Positions 5,626 through 6,804 of a DNA stretch of 6,804 bases are shown here, piece by piece. The notes under the pieces are model-generated. The model did no database searches and was not told the origin of the DNA. It saw only the letters and a program-made list of their open reading frames with translations. The position numbers and the translations under genes are program-made. This DNA is from an uncultured Treponema sp. (GTDB taxonomy: Bacteria > Spirochaetota > Spirochaetia > Treponematales > Treponemataceae), in contig CALBGU010000067.1 of assembly GCA_937893155.1 (NCBI GenBank), forward strand, positions 1 through 6,804. The letters run 5' to 3'. Position 1 is the first letter of the stretch. Each line of letters begins with the position of its first letter.

Positions 5626-5804
5626 TCAATCAATGCTTTTATACTCAACAACTGAGACTGTTTTAAGTCTATATTCCCTAAGTTAAGATGCAGTTCCTTA
5701 TCTTCTGCATTATTATTTTCAAGTGCCGTTGTGATTTTTATTCCCAAATCAGAAATATTTACGGCATCACTCAAGTCAATTAAAAGTTTTTCTTTGTTTA
5801 CCAT
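5463..5804 (-). CDS. 5' part of an unrecognised gene fused out of frame to the barrel gene
   Basis: ATG 5804 opens a 113-codon ORF whose first 70 or so residues look genuine: LLIDLSDAVNISDLG, then KELHLNLGNIDLKQSQ, LLSIKALIEAMQSSIGRID. The strand-helix-strand pattern loosely resembles the N-terminal domain of septum-site protein MinC or a STAS-like fold; I do not claim either. From about residue 68 (near 5600) the DNA is barrel sequence read in the wrong frame, so the last 43 residues are a shadow and the original C-terminus is missing. The start lacks a clear Shine-Dalgarno (only ATGAG nearby). A promoter candidate lies 33 bases upstream. Probably a non-functional gene fragment. Confidence 0.5.
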   Translation of the reverse strand: MVNKEKLLIDLSDAVNISDLGIKITTALENNNAEDKELHLNLGNIDLKQSQLLSIKALIEAMQSSIGRIDTTSEVTETKTALISSSTMMAENMVSTHISVHSGLQVQQHIQTM

Positions 5805-5836
5805 CTCATATTATCCATCTAAACTAATACACCAAT

Positions 5837-5865
5837 ACAATAGCTTAAAAATGTTTTCTGTTCAA
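5837..5865 (-). promoter_or_regulatory. Candidate promoter for the minus-strand gene fragment
   Basis: On the minus strand, TTGAAC (5860-5865) and TATTGT (5837-5842) are separated by 17 bases. This is a reasonable sigma-70-like pair just upstream of ATG 5804. Confidence 0.4.
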
Positions 5866-6151
5866 TATTTTGTGTCTTATTGTAAAAGTTTATCCTACAC
5901 GAAAAATAAGCATATTTTGGGACATAATAAACACGAAATAATTAAAAGTTTTTTGTTATAAAAAACATCGGTTTTAATTACGTTACTAATGACTCTATTC
6001 ACTGTAAAAGTTTTTGCATCTTACGAGCTAAAAATCCATGCCGTAATATATGTATTTCCAATAATATTTATTATGTAAAATTTATTTACCACAGTTAAAA
6101 TTACTTTGTACATTTTATTTATGCTTGTGTAAATCACTTCTGTTTCCAAAA
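5866..6151. other. A/T-rich spacer without a recognisable gene
   Basis: I see no supported gene on either strand. A 76-codon plus-strand frame at 5731-5961 overlaps the fragment and its promoter and has no ribosome site. The nonamer TAAAAGTTT occurs at 5883, 5943 and 6005, spaced 60 and 62 bases. Small A/T palindromes occur around 6060-6095. Confidence 0.6.
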
Positions 6152-6179
6152 GAAAAAGCCACTTGTTTGGACAGGTGGC
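6152..6179 (-). terminator. Rho-independent terminator, minus strand
   Basis: GCCACTTGT (6158-6166) pairs with ACAGGTGGC (6171-6179), nine pairs with one G-T and loop TTGG. In the minus direction it is followed by TTTTTCTTTT. It would end transcription from the minus-strand genes to the right, about 295 bases past the stop of the coiled-coil gene. Confidence 0.8.
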
Positions 6180-6183
6180 GCTT

Positions 6184-6237
6184 ATTAGGAATAAGAAAAG
6201 GAATTATAGGAAATTTAGGAAATTTATAGGAATTTTT
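6184..6237 (+). repeat. GGAA-rich short repeat tract
   Basis: TAGGAA/AAGGAA units recur about five times (AGGAATAAG, AAGGAATTA, TAGGAAATTT, AGGAAATTTA, TAGGAATTTT), spaced roughly 10-14 bases. It is purine-rich on the plus strand and ends in a T-run. Function unknown. Confidence 0.5.
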
Positions 6238-6353
6238 TGTTTGGATATCAGACCATAAAACAAATCTGATGTTATCCGAGTTTTGTTAAGACGGTTCTGT
6301 TTATAACTCCGCTGAGTGACCTGCCTTTTGTTTTGGGAAGTCAGGAAGGGCAT
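6204..6353 (-). CDS. Doubtful 49-codon basic ORF with a hairpin-embedded start
   Basis: A minus-strand frame runs from ATG 6353 to TAA 6204, beginning MPFLTSQNKRQVTQRSYKQN and ending INFLNFL; the end is built from the GGAA-type repeat. The sequence is basic and matches no family I recognise. A purine-rich GGGAGGG precedes the ATG at very short spacing. Both the GGGAGGG and the ATG lie in the hairpin at 6343-6363, which would hide them from ribosomes. It may be a structured RNA rather than a gene. Confidence 0.2.
   Translation of the reverse strand: MPFLTSQNKRQVTQRSYKQNRLNKTRITSDLFYGLISKQKIPINFLNFL
6243..6277. repeat. Bulged hairpin
   Basis: GGATATCAGA (6243-6252) pairs with TCTGATGTTATCC (6265-6277): ten pairs interrupted by a three-base bulge, loop of twelve. 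A weak T-run (GAGTTTTG) follows on the plus strand. It may belong to the same structured region as the hairpin at 6343. Confidence 0.5.
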
Positions 6354-6363
6354 TGCCCTCCCT
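6343..6363. repeat. Strong G/C-rich hairpin
   Basis: AGGAAGGGC (6343-6351) and GCCCTCCCT (6355-6363) form nine pairs (one of them G-T or A-C, depending on strand) with a three-base loop. No T-run follows on either strand, so it is not a classic terminator. On the minus strand it encloses a Shine-Dalgarno-like GGGAGGG and an ATG. Confidence 0.6.
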
Positions 6364-6474
6364 CTTCCGTTGTTTGACTTTCGTCGTTGTTTGGTAAATG
6401 TATTTTTTGAATTTTGTTTTAACTTACTTAACTTTATTACTCAATATCCCAAGGGATTCGTTATATATTTACCC

Positions 6475-6804
6475 CTATGAGAACAACTTGAATGTTCTTT
6501 CAACGTTGTCTTTAGATACAGTCTTGAGTGTTTCCATTTCTTGCTTGATTGCATTTCTTTCATTTTCAATCGCTGAAAGTTCGTGGTCGTATCTTCTGTC
6601 TTTCATATCGATACGTTTCATATCAGCTTCATATTGTGCTTCTGCTTTCTTCAACAATACTTCGTCTGATACTTCTTGCAATCCTGTATTTGTTGCAACA
6701 CTTGTTTCAAAGTCACCAAAGAATTCATAATCTTCTTGGTGGAATACTTTTTCTTTTTTATCATATGCAACAATTGTTACATCACCTGAATTAATTAGGT
6801 TAGT
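6475..6804 (-). CDS. C-terminal part of a charged coiled-coil protein, possibly phage-related
   Basis: The frame is open from the right window edge to TAG at 6475-6477, giving at least 109 residues; the N-terminus lies outside the window. The visible part starts with a small beta-like region (INSGDVTIVAYDKKEKVF, then EDYEFFGDFETSVATNTG). It continues as a long charged helix, EVSDEVLLKKAEAQYEADMK, RIDMKDRRYDHELSAIENER, NAIKQEMETLKTVSKDNVER, with heptad-like spacing, and ends TFKLFS. No start is needed inside the window; the TTG at 6679-6681 is not a likely start. I recall similar coiled-coil ends in proteins of large tailed phages, but this is weak and I assign no function. The terminator at 6152-6179 probably ends its transcript. 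Confidence 0.65.
   Translation of the reverse strand, partial: TNLINSGDVTIVAYDKKEKVFHQEDYEFFGDFETSVATNTGLQEVSDEVLLKKAEAQYEADMKRIDMKDRRYDHELSAIENERNAIKQEMETLKTVSKDNVERTFKLFS

Noticed and set aside
5731..5961. Plus-strand 76-codon frame.
   Set aside because: Overlaps the 5' end and promoter of the minus-strand fragment; A/T-driven composition, no ribosome site, no family resemblance.
6398..6794. Two plus-strand frames (110 and 81 codons) rich in Leu, Ser and Phe.
   Set aside because: Mostly antisense to the coiled-coil gene, whose charged heptad pattern is the better coding signal.

Overview
The window looks like a low-GC, anaerobic spirochaete chromosome, most likely a gut or rumen Treponema. 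That is an inference from family resemblance: the style of NrdD/NrdG, a spirochaete-type Rpn nuclease, a Treponema-like outer-membrane barrel and A/T-rich spacers. No rRNA, tRNA or CRISPR array is visible.

Layout. (1) 1-2967, plus strand: an anaerobic ribonucleotide reductase operon in an abnormal form. The 711-codon ORF begins as a PaaI-type hotdog thioesterase (about residues 1-63) and continues in frame as class III reductase NrdD, joined at a GDTAMG hexapeptide that fits both families. It therefore lacks the N-terminal ATP-cone. It also stops (TGA TGA TGA) before the glycyl-radical segment. That segment lies in the same frame just downstream as a separate 64-codon ORF with its own plausible ribosome site and the RITGYL motif. 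This small ORF overlaps the intact activase gene nrdG by ATGA. If all three are expressed, the small protein would carry the radical glycine, NrdG would generate the radical, and the large ORF would supply the active-site cysteines. The alternative is a decaying nrdD.
(2) 3055-3903, plus strand: a complete Rpn/YhgA-like PD-(D/E)XK recombination-promoting nuclease, bracketed by a 23-base exact direct repeat.
(3) 3904-4464: a hairpin-rich spacer with a bidirectional terminator. On the minus strand it holds a 29-codon (or 17-codon) hydrophobic ORF that ends in GYPAY and resembles Ibs-type type I toxins.
(4) 4385-5865, minus strand: an outer-membrane barrel gene that lost its start and signal peptide. 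Its 5' end is replaced, out of frame, by the 5' part of an unrelated gene with its own promoter; the barrel's terminator survives.
(5) 5866-6474: an A/T-rich spacer with a minus-strand terminator, a GGAA-rich repeat and two strong hairpins.
(6) 6475-6804, minus strand: the C-terminal part of a coiled-coil protein, possibly phage-related, running off the window edge.

The common theme is mosaicism. Two gene-gene junctions (near 248-265 and 5590-5610), a split reductase and a repeat-flanked recombination nuclease lie within 6 kb. The same pattern could reflect a recombination-prone genome, local decay, or assembly chimerism; read-level evidence would separate these.
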